A stretch of DNA of 64,000 bases from Gammaproteobacteria bacterium (GTDB lineage Bacteria > Pseudomonadota > Gammaproteobacteria > Pseudomonadales > Cellvibrionaceae). Under the pieces are notes generated by a model. That model made no database searches. It was not told the DNA's origin and saw only the letters and a program-made list of their open reading frames with translations. Where the stretch lies: positions 1-64,000 of the forward strand of contig JAGKWY010000016.1 of NCBI GenBank assembly GCA_021151625.1. Direction: 5' to 3'. Positions 8,684-17,625 of this stretch are shown here, one piece after another. Position 1 is the first letter of the stretch. Each line of letters begins with the position of its first letter. The translations under genes and the position numbers were made by a program.

Positions 8684-9607
8684 TTAATTAGCTGCCGCCG
8701 GAGTAGTCGTCTCAGCAACGGGGGCGGCCACCGGCTCAGCAGCTGGAGCTGGTTGGCGCAGGTTTTTAATATCCAGCCACAACTCAGGGCGATCCAAGGG
8801 CGTCTCTTTAGGCAGGGTCGGGTTATCCAGATTAAACACCAAACGCTCCTCCAGGTTGGCCTTTTCCAGCACCGCCTTCACCATAGGGTCGCTGTAGAAA
8901 ATCTTGTCGAAGCTGCCATCTGCAATAGCCCGGTTTAAGCCCAACTCCAAATCAGCGGCCAACTTTTTGTTCTGCTTGCCGGTAAACAGATAAAACGGCA
9001 TGCGATAGACCAGCATAATGCGTTTCTCAACCGTCAACGGCAGGTTGGCATTGGTTTCCAGCTCTTGCCAGGGTTCCTGCACACCGCGCGGGAAGGCATC
9101 AAAACGACCGCCATCCACCATGTAAAACAGGCTTTGGTATTTATTAGCCTTAACCACCGTCAAACCGTTGCTGGCCAAAATCGCAGAATCCGCCCAGGTT
9201 GTGCCCTGTCCAAAAGTAAATTGCTTTAAATCCGCGAAGGTTTTCACGCGGTCAAACCTGGTTTGGGAAGCGGGATTAATAATAAAAATACGATGCCCCA
9301 AAAGCCCTTTGTAGAGCGGGATGCGCACCGGTAAGAGCTTATCTTCCATCTCCTGATTAGTAGCGGCCCAGAGTAAGTCCGAGCGACCGGTGGCCACGTC
9401 ATCGATATTGCGCGCCTGGGTTACCACGCTACTGTCCACCTGCAGCTTGTATTTTGTATCGATTTTGCTGAGCGCCAGGTTCACCATCAGCATGGCATAG
9501 CGGCCATTACCATCGGTGGCTTCGTTAACTTTAATAACAGTTTGCGCGCTGGCGGGAAGCGCTAAAAGACTACTGACCAACAGGGCCAATACCGGGGTAA
9601 GTTTCAT
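8684..9607 (-). CDS. Periplasmic substrate-binding-like protein (SBP family 3 type)
   Basis: A 307-residue protein with a signal peptide ending at ASA near residue 21 and a bilobal binding-protein pattern (YAMLMVNLALSKID, RIFIINPAS, FADLKQFTFGQGTTW, GRFDAFPRGVQEPW). Such solo proteins resemble amino-acid-type periplasmic binding proteins with no transporter beside them. The C-terminal 25 residues are an Ala/Pro/Glu/Thr-rich low-complexity tail. It converges with lldD (16-base gap). The ligand is unknown; a link to the fucose genes is not supported. Confidence 0.7.
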   Translation of the reverse strand: MKLTPVLALLVSSLLALPASAQTVIKVNEATDGNGRYAMLMVNLALSKIDTKYKLQVDSSVVTQARNIDDVATGRSDLLWAATNQEMEDKLLPVRIPLYKGLLGHRIFIINPASQTRFDRVKTFADLKQFTFGQGTTWADSAILASNGLTVVKANKYQSLFYMVDGGRFDAFPRGVQEPWQELETNANLPLTVEKRIMLVYRMPFYLFTGKQNKKLAADLELGLNRAIADGSFDKIFYSDPMVKAVLEKANLEERLVFNLDNPTLPKETPLDRPELWLDIKNLRQPAPAAEPVAAPVAETTTPAAAN

Positions 9608-10005
9608 AGATGACCTGCATGAGTTGCGTGTGCCGATTTATCAAGCTGCCATGCTCTTGCGTCCATCGTTATGAGTGTAGTTTAGTATGTTGAAAAATGT
9701 GCCAAAGATTAACAAATCATCGATCTGGCACATGAAGCCTGCATGCTTATATCTGTTATAGCTCGGCAAGCAAAAATCGCCAGAAAGTCAGAGTTTTGGT
9801 TATTTTAACTATAAGGTTGACGGAGATGAACTTAATCTCCCCCCAAACCCTCTTTACATAAAGAGGGGAGCAAGTTCAGCTCTTTCACAAAGGTAGACAG
9901 GGAGGATTTAATTCCATTTAGCGGTATCATGCCGCCGGTAAAGATAATTAATTAAGTGGTATTGGTGCGGCCTGAACAGTTGCTGCCCGAAAATGTGGAG
10001 TTGTT
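9608..10005. other. Divergent intergenic region, 398 bases
   Basis: The region separates the divergent binding-protein and lytic-transglycosylase genes and must hold both promoters. Apart from the C-rich repeat at 9832-9913 no operator, small RNA or reading frame stands out. Confidence 0.6.
9832..9913. repeat. C-rich palindromic repeat, copy 1
   Basis: The element starts TTAATCTCCCCCC and ends GGGAGGATTTAATT, giving imperfect inverted termini, with an internal hairpin (CCTCTTTA/TAAAGAGG near 9849-9867). Two further versions lie at 25311-25389 and 25461-25516 with CCCCCTTTTTCAAAGGGGG as the inner hairpin. It looks like a dispersed small non-coding repeat. Confidence 0.6.
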
Positions 10006-11334
10006 ATGAAATATCTGCGGAATTTAGTCTCCGTCACCTGTTGTATGAGCCTCGTCGCCTGCGCGCAAGTTACTGACAAAACAACCGATCAACATGCCGC
10101 AAATAATTCAAGTGGTACCGTTAACGAAAAGAAAGTCGTCACGCCCCTAATCCCCACAACACAAACAACACAAGCAGCACCTGCACTGCCCCTGCTGACA
10201 CAAAAAGATTTTTCCAAGTGCATTGTTGAGTTCACCACCAAAGCCAAAGCGGCCGGCATTTCCAGCACAACCATCAGCAGCAGTTTGGCCAATGCACAAC
10301 TCAACATGCAGGTAGTGCAGCTGGATCGCAAACAACCGGAATTTAGCACCAGCTTTGCCGATTATTTTAATCGCCGCGTTACCGAACAGCGCGTTAACCA
10401 GGGCCGCGCACTGCTAAGCAAACACCGCGAATTACTCACGCGTGTTGAACAAGAATACGGTGTACCTGCGCCTTATTTACTCGCGTTTTGGGGACTGGAA
10501 ACCAACTTTGGTAATTACTTCGGCAATATCCCGGTGGTAGATTCACTTGCAACCCTCGCCTGCGACGCGCGCCGCAGTAGTTTTTTCACCACCGAATTAA
10601 TCAATGCATTGCGCATTCTGGATGCCGGCGATATAGCACCCAATAAAATGATTGGCTCCTGGGCGGGCGCCATGGGTAATTTCCAATTTATGCCCTCATC
10701 ATTTTTAAAAAATGCCGTGGATTTCGATGGCGATCACAAACGCGATTTATGGAATAGCAAACCCGATGCCTTTGCATCAGCCGCTAACTTTTTACGCAAC
10801 CTCGGTTGGCAAGCAGATCAGCGCTGGGGGCGCGAAGTAAAATTGCCGCGCGATTTTCCATTTCTGGAAGCGGGATTAAAAAATAGTAAAGCGATTGCCG
10901 ACTGGAACAAACTCGGCGTCATCCGCAGCGATAACACCGCACTCCCCGCCACGGAACTCAATGCTTCACTGCTGGTGCCTGCCGGTCATCAAGGCCCGGC
11001 ATTTTTGGTGTATGACAATTTCAATGTGATTATGCGCTGGAACCGCTCGGAATTTTATGCGATTGCCGTGGGCCAACTCGCGGATCAAATTGCCGGTGGC
11101 GGAAAATTATTGCAGCCACCACCGGAAGATGCACCGCGCCTGCATCGCGATCAGGTGATTGCCTTACAGGAACAACTTAACCAAAAAGGCTTCAACACTG
11201 GCACACCCGATGGCATCCTCGGCCCGGGAACTCGTCGTGCCATCAGTGAATTCCAACATCAACAGGGCATGATTGCCGACGGCTTCCCCGGTAAAGAAGT
11301 GCTCAGTTTGCTTGGGATTGGCATCAAGCAGTAA
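10006..11334 (+). CDS. Membrane-bound lytic murein transglycosylase, MltB-type
   Basis: A 442-residue lipoprotein candidate (lipobox LVAC, Cys near 19). After a Thr/Gln-rich linker comes the SLT_2 domain (about 65-360) with LLAFWGLETNFGNYFG, whose Glu near residue 165 is the catalytic acid of this family, and AGAMGNFQFMPSSF near 224. A C-terminal peptidoglycan-binding_1 domain (about 375-440; LNQKGFNTGTPDGILGPGTRRAI) follows. It cleaves the MurNAc-GlcNAc bond in the periplasm with anhydro-sugar formation. It appears monocistronic. Confidence 0.92.
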   Translation: MKYLRNLVSVTCCMSLVACAQVTDKTTDQHAANNSSGTVNEKKVVTPLIPTTQTTQAAPALPLLTQKDFSKCIVEFTTKAKAAGISSTTISSSLANAQLNMQVVQLDRKQPEFSTSFADYFNRRVTEQRVNQGRALLSKHRELLTRVEQEYGVPAPYLLAFWGLETNFGNYFGNIPVVDSLATLACDARRSSFFTTELINALRILDAGDIAPNKMIGSWAGAMGNFQFMPSSFLKNAVDFDGDHKRDLWNSKPDAFASAANFLRNLGWQADQRWGREVKLPRDFPFLEAGLKNSKAIADWNKLGVIRSDNTALPATELNASLLVPAGHQGPAFLVYDNFNVIMRWNRSEFYAIAVGQLADQIAGGGKLLQPPPEDAPRLHRDQVIALQEQLNQKGFNTGTPDGILGPGTRRAISEFQHQQGMIADGFPGKEVLSLLGIGIKQ

Positions 11335-11604
11335 GCGCAACGACAGCTCACCTCCTCTAGCCAGCCTGATGCCAGATCAAGGGGCACGCGCTCTACACCC
11401 GGCGCTGCTCCGGCCACAGGCTCTATTTTTCGCAGCTCGCCAGCACACATTCCGGCATTCACCGACCATTCCCCGCCACTCACCGACCAGCGCGTGTATT
11501 CCCGTCCGTTCCGCTTTAGTCTAAACCTGTCGTTAATCATTAACCCTTGCGCAACCTCTTAAGGCTTGCGCTATGCATCAAGATTTTTATTAAAGGAGCG
11601 AGCT

Positions 11605-12009
11605 ATGCAACCAACTACTCAACAACAGTGTTCGCACAAAGGCCATCTTGAAACCGGTGTGGCATTGATTGTATTGGGCACAGTATTTCTGTGCATGAAA
11701 TTAAATATTATTCAACTGGAATGGCATTGGTATACATTTCTGGCAATCGCATTTGCAGTCATGGGTGGTATGGAAATGTTGCTTGCCAGGCGCGCGCATA
11801 AAATCTTTGAAGGTTTTTCTAAAATTGTTTTAGGTGCCTGGTTTTATGTAGCCTTCGCAGGGCTCTGGGGTGTTACCCCGGGAAATAGTTGGCCAGTATT
11901 TTTAATTTTGGCGGGAACAGGCATTATGCTGAAATCCCTATCAGGAAAAGAGGCTGAAACAAAGCCATCCGCAACTCGCAGTATCAATAGCGAAACCAAA
12001 AGTGAATAA
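11605..12009 (+). CDS. LiaI-LiaF-like small membrane protein
   Basis: A 134-residue protein with four short hydrophobic helices (VALIVLGTVFLCMKL, FLAIAFAVMGGMEML, VLGAWFYVAFAGLWGV, PVFLILAGTGIML), the pattern of LiaI/LiaF-type transmembrane proteins. The ATG at 11605 lies behind a clear AAAGGAG site; an upstream alternative start would add 13 residues without a ribosome site. It is the first gene of an operon with a LiaF-like protein, a LytS-type kinase, a LytTR regulator and a Rof-like protein. Confidence 0.7.
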   Translation: MQPTTQQQCSHKGHLETGVALIVLGTVFLCMKLNIIQLEWHWYTFLAIAFAVMGGMEMLLARRAHKIFEGFSKIVLGAWFYVAFAGLWGVTPGNSWPVFLILAGTGIMLKSLSGKEAETKPSATRSINSETKSE

Positions 12010-12020
12010 GGGAGAAGCCC

Positions 12021-12707
12021 ATGAAACACAATGCACAAAGCCAATTATTTATTGGTTTGTTTATCCTTATCCTGGGTGTGCTGGCGCTGGTTGATAACCT
12101 CAACCTGTTTGAGTTACGCAATGTCCTGCAATTTTGGCCAACAGTTTTTATTGTGTTTGGTGCATTGAAATTAAAAGAAGCAGAAACCAGTAAACAAAAA
12201 TGGTGGCCAATTGGATTTATCGCACTCGGCGTACTCATGACGCTGAATAATATGGGGTTGATCCAATTCCACCTCAGCGATTGGTGGCCCGCTATACTCA
12301 TTGCCATAGGAATCAAAATTATATTTTTTGACCGCAAAAATGCCGATGCGCGCGAAGGAGTTGATTTCACCAATAGTTCTGAGGAAATGCTGGATGTAAC
12401 GGCGATCATGGGTGAAAGCAAAAACAAGATCACCACCCAAAATTTCCGCTTCGGTGATATCACCGCAATTATGGGTGCGGCTGAGCTGGATTTTCGCCAG
12501 GCAAATATTGCCGATCAAGCGGTGTTGGATATAACCTCGATCATGGGCGGTGTAGTACTGATTGTTCCGCGCGAATGGATAGTGGTTAACCAAACCACGG
12601 CGATTATGGGGGGCACCGAAGATAAAAGTATGCCTGCGGTCGATGCCAGCAAGCGCCTGGTTATTACCGGCTCCGCTATTATGGGTGGCATTGAGATTAA
12701 AAATTAA
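12021..12707 (+). CDS. LiaF-like membrane protein with C-terminal beta-helical domain
   Basis: A 228-residue protein. The first about 95 residues form four short helices of the LiaI/LiaF type; the rest repeats the phrase D(V/I)T(A/S)IMG five times (VTAIMGESK, ITAIMGAAE, ITSIMGGVV, TTAIMGGTE, GSAIMGGIE), typical of the LiaF C-terminal domain, which folds as a right-handed beta-solenoid. In Firmicutes LiaF restrains a sensor kinase; here a kinase gene follows 41 bases later, so a similar role is plausible. The ATG follows GGGAG. Confidence 0.8.
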   Translation: MKHNAQSQLFIGLFILILGVLALVDNLNLFELRNVLQFWPTVFIVFGALKLKEAETSKQKWWPIGFIALGVLMTLNNMGLIQFHLSDWWPAILIAIGIKIIFFDRKNADAREGVDFTNSSEEMLDVTAIMGESKNKITTQNFRFGDITAIMGAAELDFRQANIADQAVLDITSIMGGVVLIVPREWIVVNQTTAIMGGTEDKSMPAVDASKRLVITGSAIMGGIEIKN

Positions 12708-12748
12708 CACTTGCTTTCAGCATGAATTAATAAAGGATTGAGTGAAAC

Positions 12749-13819
12749 GTGAATCCATTTGTTAAAACACTCAAGCAATTAATTGTTGCTTACTTATTAT
12801 GGGCAGCCCTGGGCGGGCTGCTCGGTGTTTTATTAGCGCAGCTCTACCAAACCGATTTTCTGGATACATTGCTACTGAACCTGTTAACGGGATTGTTATT
12901 GGGATTTGTATCTGCATCCGCCTATTTTGTGAGTGCCAACGCGCGTATCACCCAGCAGGGCTTTATCACCGGTGTATTTATTGTTGGAGGCAGTGCATTT
13001 TTTATTGGCTGCGTATTTTTGCTGCTGTATAAAGCACTGGATATAGGCCTGGTAAATGCCGGGTTACAAACTGGCAGTGCCACCAGTACCCCGGGAATAT
13101 TATTGCCGGTGTTTGTGGTAGGAGCCATTGTCTATGCATTTTCTTTGGTGCTTTACGACGCACTGATTTCGGCACGTTCACTCAAAGGTGTGGAACAGCG
13201 CGAAGCTGCAAAAGAGTTATGGGCTAAACACGCCGAATTAAAAGCGCTGCGCGCACAAATTAATCCGCACTTTTTATTCAACAGCCTCAACTCCATCAGT
13301 GCGCTTACCAGTATTAACGCCGAAAAAGCACGTGCGATGGTGATTGAGCTTTCGCAATTTTATCGCGAGTCACTGCTGGTGTCAGACCTGCCTTTTATTT
13401 CTATTGGAAGGGAGATCAGTATTTGTAAACATTTTATCGCCGTAGAATCCATTCGTTATGGTGACAAATTGCAACTTGCCATCGACTGCAACCCCACTGC
13501 ACTCAATTATCAAATCCCACCCTTGTGTTTGCAGCCGTTATTAGAGAACGCAATTAAACACGGCATTAGCCAGCTCACCAACGCTGAACCCATCAACCTG
13601 AAAATCGACGTGCAGCACAACAAGTTATATTTGCTGGTTAGCAACGACATCACCAATAAACCGCATTCAGGCGAAAAGCCGGAAGGCACACAAACCGGGC
13701 TGGAAAATTTACGCGCGCGCATTGCACTGCTATTCGGTGAAGATGCCTATTGTGCCTGGAGCAAAACAGATTCCAAATTTCAGGTTGAACTTATTTTTCC
13801 GCTCACGGAAGGACAGTAA
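12749..13819 (+). CDS. LytS/YehU-type membrane sensor histidine kinase
   Basis: A 356-residue kinase with about four N-terminal membrane helices (to residue 135) and a His_kinase-type catalytic part. The phospho-acceptor is in AQINPHFLFNSLNSI near residue 173, and PLLENAIKHGISQL near 265 and GTQTGLENLRARI near 315 form the ATP-binding N and G boxes. It starts with GTG (12749-12751) behind AAAGGA. It is the cognate partner of the LytTR regulator that begins three bases later. It probably senses cell-envelope state, since LiaF-like proteins precede it. Confidence 0.9.
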   Translation: MNPFVKTLKQLIVAYLLWAALGGLLGVLLAQLYQTDFLDTLLLNLLTGLLLGFVSASAYFVSANARITQQGFITGVFIVGGSAFFIGCVFLLLYKALDIGLVNAGLQTGSATSTPGILLPVFVVGAIVYAFSLVLYDALISARSLKGVEQREAAKELWAKHAELKALRAQINPHFLFNSLNSISALTSINAEKARAMVIELSQFYRESLLVSDLPFISIGREISICKHFIAVESIRYGDKLQLAIDCNPTALNYQIPPLCLQPLLENAIKHGISQLTNAEPINLKIDVQHNKLYLLVSNDITNKPHSGEKPEGTQTGLENLRARIALLFGEDAYCAWSKTDSKFQVELIFPLTEGQ

Positions 13820-13821
13820 TC

Positions 13822-14583
13822 ATGAGCACTCCACCATCAACAGCATCTACATCACCAGCACTAACCTGCCTGCTTGTCGATGATGAATTCCTCGCGCGTC
13901 ATCTTATTCGCGAGTATTTAAGTCATCATCCGGATATACAGATTATCGGCGAGTGCGAAAACGGTGCCGATGCAGTCACGGCTATTTTGGAACAACAACC
14001 GGACCTGGTGTTTCTGGATATGCAAATGCCACTGCTCAGCGGTCTGGAAGTACTGGCTAAAACCGGACGACAACAAGGCATCATCTTTTCCACCGCCTTT
14101 GATGAATATGCGGTTGCCGCCTTTGATAAAAATGCCACAGATTATTTATTAAAACCCTATTCGCAAGAGCGTTTTGATAAGGCCATCGCCAAAGTAAAAT
14201 CACAACTGCAAAAAGCAGATACAGCCATTCCCGAATTATTAGCAGAGAAACACTTATATCTGGAGCGGTTAACAGTAAAAGATCGCGGTCACACCCATGT
14301 TATCCCCGTACCGAATATCACCCATGTCCAGGCCGAGGATGATTACATCCAGATCCACTACCAAAATACCTCGCTATTAAAAACCCAGTCGCTCAGTGAA
14401 CTGGAGAAACAATTAAACCCGGCCGATTTTGTTCGCATCCATCGCTCGATTTTAATCAACCTGAATTTTCTGGATAAATTAATTCGCTCCCCAAAGGACG
14501 CTTATGAAGTACAACTAAAAAATGGAATTAAACTGGGAGTCAGTAAATCGGGGTTAGAGCGATTAAAGGAGAAAATGAAATGA
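13822..14583 (+). CDS. LytTR-family response regulator
   Basis: A 253-residue regulator. The receiver domain (about 15-130) has acidic residues in LLVDDEFLAR, the phospho-Asp in LVFLDMQMP near 64 and LLKPYSQERF near 110. The LytTR DNA-binding domain (about 150-250) shows HVIPVPNITHVQAEDDYIQIH and FVRIHRSILINL. It would be phosphorylated by the kinase encoded three bases upstream and bind direct repeats near target promoters. Its stop overlaps the next start (ATGA). Confidence 0.93.
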   Translation: MSTPPSTASTSPALTCLLVDDEFLARHLIREYLSHHPDIQIIGECENGADAVTAILEQQPDLVFLDMQMPLLSGLEVLAKTGRQQGIIFSTAFDEYAVAAFDKNATDYLLKPYSQERFDKAIAKVKSQLQKADTAIPELLAEKHLYLERLTVKDRGHTHVIPVPNITHVQAEDDYIQIHYQNTSLLKTQSLSELEKQLNPADFVRIHRSILINLNFLDKLIRSPKDAYEVQLKNGIKLGVSKSGLERLKEKMK

Positions 14584-14837
14584 TCAGCTGCAACCAGCAC
14601 GACTACATTGAAATTGTGTGCATGTACCACTACCCGGTAAAACTGACCTTAAAATCCGGCACAGTCATTGCAGGAATTGCGGTTGATACTGCGCGCAATG
14701 AGGCACGCGAGGAATGTATAAAACTCACCACAGAAACTGGTGAACAATTAGTAGTGTTGGATCAACTAACAACACTGGAAGTGACTATAGAAAACCCGCA
14801 TTTGCAGCAGGTTGCTTTTGCATCAGCGAAGCCCTAA
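14580..14837 (+). CDS. Rof-like Rho-binding antiterminator
   Basis: An 85-residue protein with the YaeO/Rof pattern: MISCNQHDYIEIVCMYHYPVK, then L.SG..I.GIAVDTARNE and TGEQLVVLDQLTTLEV. YaeO binds Rho next to its primary RNA-binding site and inhibits termination. Coupling by ATGA overlap to a LytTR response regulator is unusual and suggests co-expression under envelope-stress control. The family match is by pattern only. Confidence 0.75.
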   Translation: MISCNQHDYIEIVCMYHYPVKLTLKSGTVIAGIAVDTARNEAREECIKLTTETGEQLVVLDQLTTLEVTIENPHLQQVAFASAKP

Positions 14838-14961
14838 AACCAATTCACACCCTCGGGCAATTTACAATTACTGAATTCCAGATGCAGCCTCTAGTTCAAT
14901 GAAACCCAGTTTCCATAACTCCCAATCGTCACAAGCAATCAAAACACCAAGAATTTAAATA

Positions 14962-15954
14962 CTAACGCAAATGCTGCTGAATCCGCGCCAATGTTGATAA
15001 GGTTTGAATTCGCAGGTCTCGATCATAAACATCAATCGTAAACATAAACTCGTCGACTGCAAGCTCATCGCGCAATTGCTGTAATCCATCCAGAATCTCC
15101 AATTCATCGCCAACTTGTGCGAGCCCTAAAAATTCTTGCACACTGTGCTTTTCGCCAGCAGACCAATCCAACTGCTCAAAGGGTTTCGGTGGACACAACC
15201 ACAAAGGTTCACCGCGAAATAACGCTGTAATCCGCTGAAAACTGGTAGTCGCATTAAACGCCGCCTGCTCAGAAGTTTCACCCCAAATAATTGGTAAGCC
15301 CAGCATAAAATAGGGTTTATCCAAATGCGCTGACGGGCGAAATTCCGCGCGGTAGCGCTTGAGTGCAGCACGCATGTAAGCAGGCGCAAAATGCCCTGCA
15401 AATGAATAGGGCAAACCCAGTTGCGCTGCCAAACCAGCACTATAAAGACTGGAACCCAAAATCCAGATAGGCACTTGCGTCCCCTCGCCCGGCACTGCAC
15501 GCAACCGCTGCTGCGGTTGGCTCGGTTGCAATAATTGTTGGATGACTTGCACTTCCTGCGCAAAATTTTCTGCAGCCAAATCATCACGCTTGAGTGCACG
15601 ACTGGTCACCGGATCAGTCCCCGGCGCACGCCCCAAGCCCAAATCAATGCGCTCACCATAAAGCGATGCGAGCGTACCAAATTGCTCCGCCACCACCAAC
15701 GGCGAATGATTCGGCAACATAATCCCGCCGGAACCAACCCGCAGCCGCTGCGTATGCCCCGCAATATGCCCAATCAACACCGCTGTCGCCGAGCTGGCAA
15801 TTCCCTGCATATTATGATGCTCCGCCAACCAAAACCGCTTAAACCCCAACGCATCCGCCGCCTGCGCATAAGCCACCGCATGGGTAAAACTATCGCACGG
15901 CGTTTCATTAACCCGCACCGCCGCAAGCTCAAGCAATGAAAACTCGACTGACAT
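14962..15954 (-). CDS. LLM-class flavin-dependent oxidoreductase
   Basis: A 330-residue bacterial-luciferase-like monooxygenase of the YhbW type: FKRFWLAEHHNM near 45, IGHIAGHTQRLRVGSGGIMLPNHSPL near 70-95, ERIDLGLGRAPGTDP near 115 and VPIWILGSSLYSAGLAAQLGLPYSFAGHF near 175. It probably uses reduced FMN; the substrate is unknown. The ATG at 15954 has GAGGTGG just upstream; the TTG five codons earlier has none. The first 58 codons and the upstream region are duplicated at 19681-19910. Confidence 0.88.
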   Translation of the reverse strand: MSVEFSLLELAAVRVNETPCDSFTHAVAYAQAADALGFKRFWLAEHHNMQGIASSATAVLIGHIAGHTQRLRVGSGGIMLPNHSPLVVAEQFGTLASLYGERIDLGLGRAPGTDPVTSRALKRDDLAAENFAQEVQVIQQLLQPSQPQQRLRAVPGEGTQVPIWILGSSLYSAGLAAQLGLPYSFAGHFAPAYMRAALKRYRAEFRPSAHLDKPYFMLGLPIIWGETSEQAAFNATTSFQRITALFRGEPLWLCPPKPFEQLDWSAGEKHSVQEFLGLAQVGDELEILDGLQQLRDELAVDEFMFTIDVYDRDLRIQTLSTLARIQQHLR

Positions 15955-16024
15955 AACCACCTCACTCAATATCCAATCGCCCTATTCTACGAGCAATTTA
16001 TTGGTTGGGGTTTTGGATTATTGA
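15795..16024. repeat. 230-bp direct repeat, copy A (start of LLM gene and its promoter)
   Basis: This stretch aligns without gaps to 19681-19910; by eye I count 11 mismatches, about 95% identity. It covers about 53 codons of the intact LLM gene and 70 bases upstream. The two copies bracket the Rhs-related island. The remaining bases to 16210 hold no visible gene. Confidence 0.9.
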
Positions 16025-16210
16025 TTCTTTACGTGGATAATGGAAGTTGCAATTACGTACGATAAGCAATTTGCAGAATTTTTATGTGCTCAGCGATTCC
16101 GTTCGACCAATCTTCAAAATGCGAGAAATTATCAGTCTTTGGATTAATTAGTTACTCACGCATCTATTTCCCCATGACCACCTACAATGACCATGCGATA
16201 AGCCAATCTA

Positions 16211-16249
16211 AAAAAATAACCCATGATCAGTAAACTGATCATGGGTTAT
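16211..16249 (-). terminator. Terminator after the 118-residue lipoprotein gene
   Basis: A perfect 15-bp stem (16216-16230 with 16235-16249) has a TAAA loop and, on the minus strand, a following run of T. It lies 27 bases past the stop of the 16277-16633 gene. Confidence 0.85.
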
Positions 16250-16276
16250 CATGGCATTTACACAATCAAAAAAAGC

Positions 16277-16633
16277 TTATTCTTTTATAATCATTGAGAC
16301 TACAAAGCGAGAGGGTAAAAAACCAACACCATCTTCAGTAAACTCATGATCAACGTATTTCCCTTTCAGTTGAATCAGCTCCCCTTCTAGCGCAGCAATA
16401 TCTACATAGATTTTTTTGGTAGCTTCAATTGCAATACATTTTTCGTTTCTTTTCTCAGGACAAATAAAAACCCCTGAGTTTTTCAGATGGATAACCCCCA
16501 CTAGTGAAATTTCCTTATTAAGAAGGCTAGATTTTTGACTATTCACATCTTCTACTTGGTAGAGGCTCTTGTTCGCACAAGAAAGAATGCATGCTAGCAA
16601 CCCACTTAAAATTATATATTTAACTATATTCAT
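16277..16633 (-). CDS. Small lipoprotein of unknown function (candidate immunity protein)
   Basis: A 118-residue product with a lipoprotein signal (LLACILSC, Cys near 19) and a compact domain carrying SLLNKEISLVGVIHLKN and VDIAALEGELIQLKGKYVD, which reads like an OB-type beta-barrel (an impression, not a match). It is the last gene of a minus-strand array in which small exported proteins follow Rhs-type C-terminal fragments. It is AT-rich compared with flanking household genes. Periplasmic immunity is inferred from place and export signal only. Confidence 0.6.
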   Translation of the reverse strand: MNIVKYIILSGLLACILSCANKSLYQVEDVNSQKSSLLNKEISLVGVIHLKNSGVFICPEKRNEKCIAIEATKKIYVDIAALEGELIQLKGKYVDHEFTEDGVGFLPSRFVVSMIIKE

Positions 16634-16807
16634 ATTGAAAACCTATTGAAAATCATCTTGCCCGCTGAAAACTATTCAACCTGTTTTGTATTCCTACTGG
16701 CTCCCTCTGGGTTCCCCTAATACCGCATGCGCTTGAATAAATCAAACATGAGTAGGCATCCGCACTGTGCTTACAACGAAGGGGGAAAACTCAATTACTA
16801 TAAAAAC

Positions 16808-16839
16808 AAAACCCCGGACAATATACAATCCGGGGTTTT
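16808..16839 (-). terminator. Terminator after the 193-residue exported protein gene
   Basis: The stem AAAACCCCGGA/TCCGGGGTTTT (16808-16818 and 16829-16839) lies 74 bases downstream of the stop of the 16913-17494 gene. It is symmetrical and can act in both directions. Confidence 0.75.
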
Positions 16840-16912
16840 GATGGGGGTTTAGCTCAAATCCAAATGAACTGACAATTAGAAAAAACCAGCAACCACATCT
16901 AAGAGGCACAAT

Positions 16913-17494
16913 CTAGTTCACCAATATGGTTTCAGATTCTGCTATAAAACCATCCTGAGTCCATTCAGGATATCGCTTCTTTAATGCCTCCTCAATTGAA
17001 CCACTGGCATTAAGCGAAAAGTCTTCACTGGTTAACTTATCTTTTAAAACATCTGTTGGGGGTATTTCAATATATCCTTGCAGCACCCTTTTGCAGAAAA
17101 CAACCGGGATTTTATATGAAACATAAACGTCGCGTCTTTTTGAATCATAATATTTATCCAAGTATATATTGCCTCGAGCCTCAGCTCCTGGAGGCAATAC
17201 AATAAACACAAATGGAACCATTGGATCAGAAGGTAAATTTTTTCCAATAAACTTTACCGGTTTTTTATCTTTCAATGATACATATAACGAATCCCCTGTC
17301 AGCTTAAGTTCCATATCTTCATTGCGGATACAGTGAGCCTCTGACGAAGTATTCTTATACACAAAATCAATTAACCTACCTTCAGGGATCCTTGTTTGGT
17401 ACACATCAAAAATGTACTTGGAGTCCGTTTCAGCAAATAGGTTATTAGAAATACAACAACATATAAAAATGAACCCTAAAAACCTCATTTTCAT
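16913..17494 (-). CDS. Exported protein of unknown function (candidate immunity protein)
   Basis: A 193-residue product with a signal peptide (MKMRFLGFIFICCC..., cleavage near NLFA-ETDS). The mature part is beta-rich (VYQTRIPEGRLIDFVYKN, KLTGDSLYVSLKDKKPVKF, VSYKIPVVFCKRVLQGYIEIPP). The ATG at 17494 follows by two bases the stop of a short Cys-containing reading frame (17497-17595), as an immunity gene follows its toxin. An upstream start would add 12 residues without an obvious ribosome site. No family is recognised. Low GC suggests acquired DNA. Confidence 0.6.
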   Translation of the reverse strand: MKMRFLGFIFICCCISNNLFAETDSKYIFDVYQTRIPEGRLIDFVYKNTSSEAHCIRNEDMELKLTGDSLYVSLKDKKPVKFIGKNLPSDPMVPFVFIVLPPGAEARGNIYLDKYYDSKRRDVYVSYKIPVVFCKRVLQGYIEIPPTDVLKDKLTSEDFSLNASGSIEEALKKRYPEWTQDGFIAESETILVN

Positions 17495-17496
17495 TT

Positions 17497-17595
17497 TTAG
17501 TACCCGCAACTGTTTGAATATGGGACACATGCATATGTATCTGCATTTTCGGAAACAACCCGATTGTTACAATCGGGTTTTTGTTTGGTTTTCAT
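17497..17595 (-). pseudogene. Short Cys-containing tail, possible displaced Rhs C-terminus remnant
   Basis: A 32-codon open frame begins MKTKQKPDC and ends TYACVPYSNSCGY, stopping two bases before the ATG of an exported protein gene. It has no body upstream (stops at 17598 and beyond). Its place and paired Cys residues resemble the extreme C-terminus of a secreted toxin whose remainder was lost. A hairpin (17560-17587, CCCGATTG arms) overlaps it and may be the terminator of the preceding gene, which weakens the coding reading. Confidence 0.35.
17560..17587. terminator. Hairpin after the 164-residue exported protein gene
   Basis: AACCCGATTG and CAATCGGGTT arms flank a TTA loop; a T-rich run follows on the plus strand and a weaker one on the minus strand. 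It lies about 40 bases downstream of the 17626-18120 gene. Confidence 0.5.
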
Positions 17596-17625
17596 TTATA
17601 GAGGTAGGCCAAGTCACATATCTCA

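Noticed and set aside
11335..11604. A small RNA or repeat between the transglycosylase and LiaI-like genes
   Set aside because: A short CACCGACCA direct repeat (two copies near 11460 and 11482) is present but no stable hairpin or conserved pattern supports a feature.
16634..16912. A further Rhs tail remnant before the 118-residue lipoprotein gene
   Set aside because: Short frames end near the start codon in two phases, but none is long or Cys-containing like the other tails, so no call was made.
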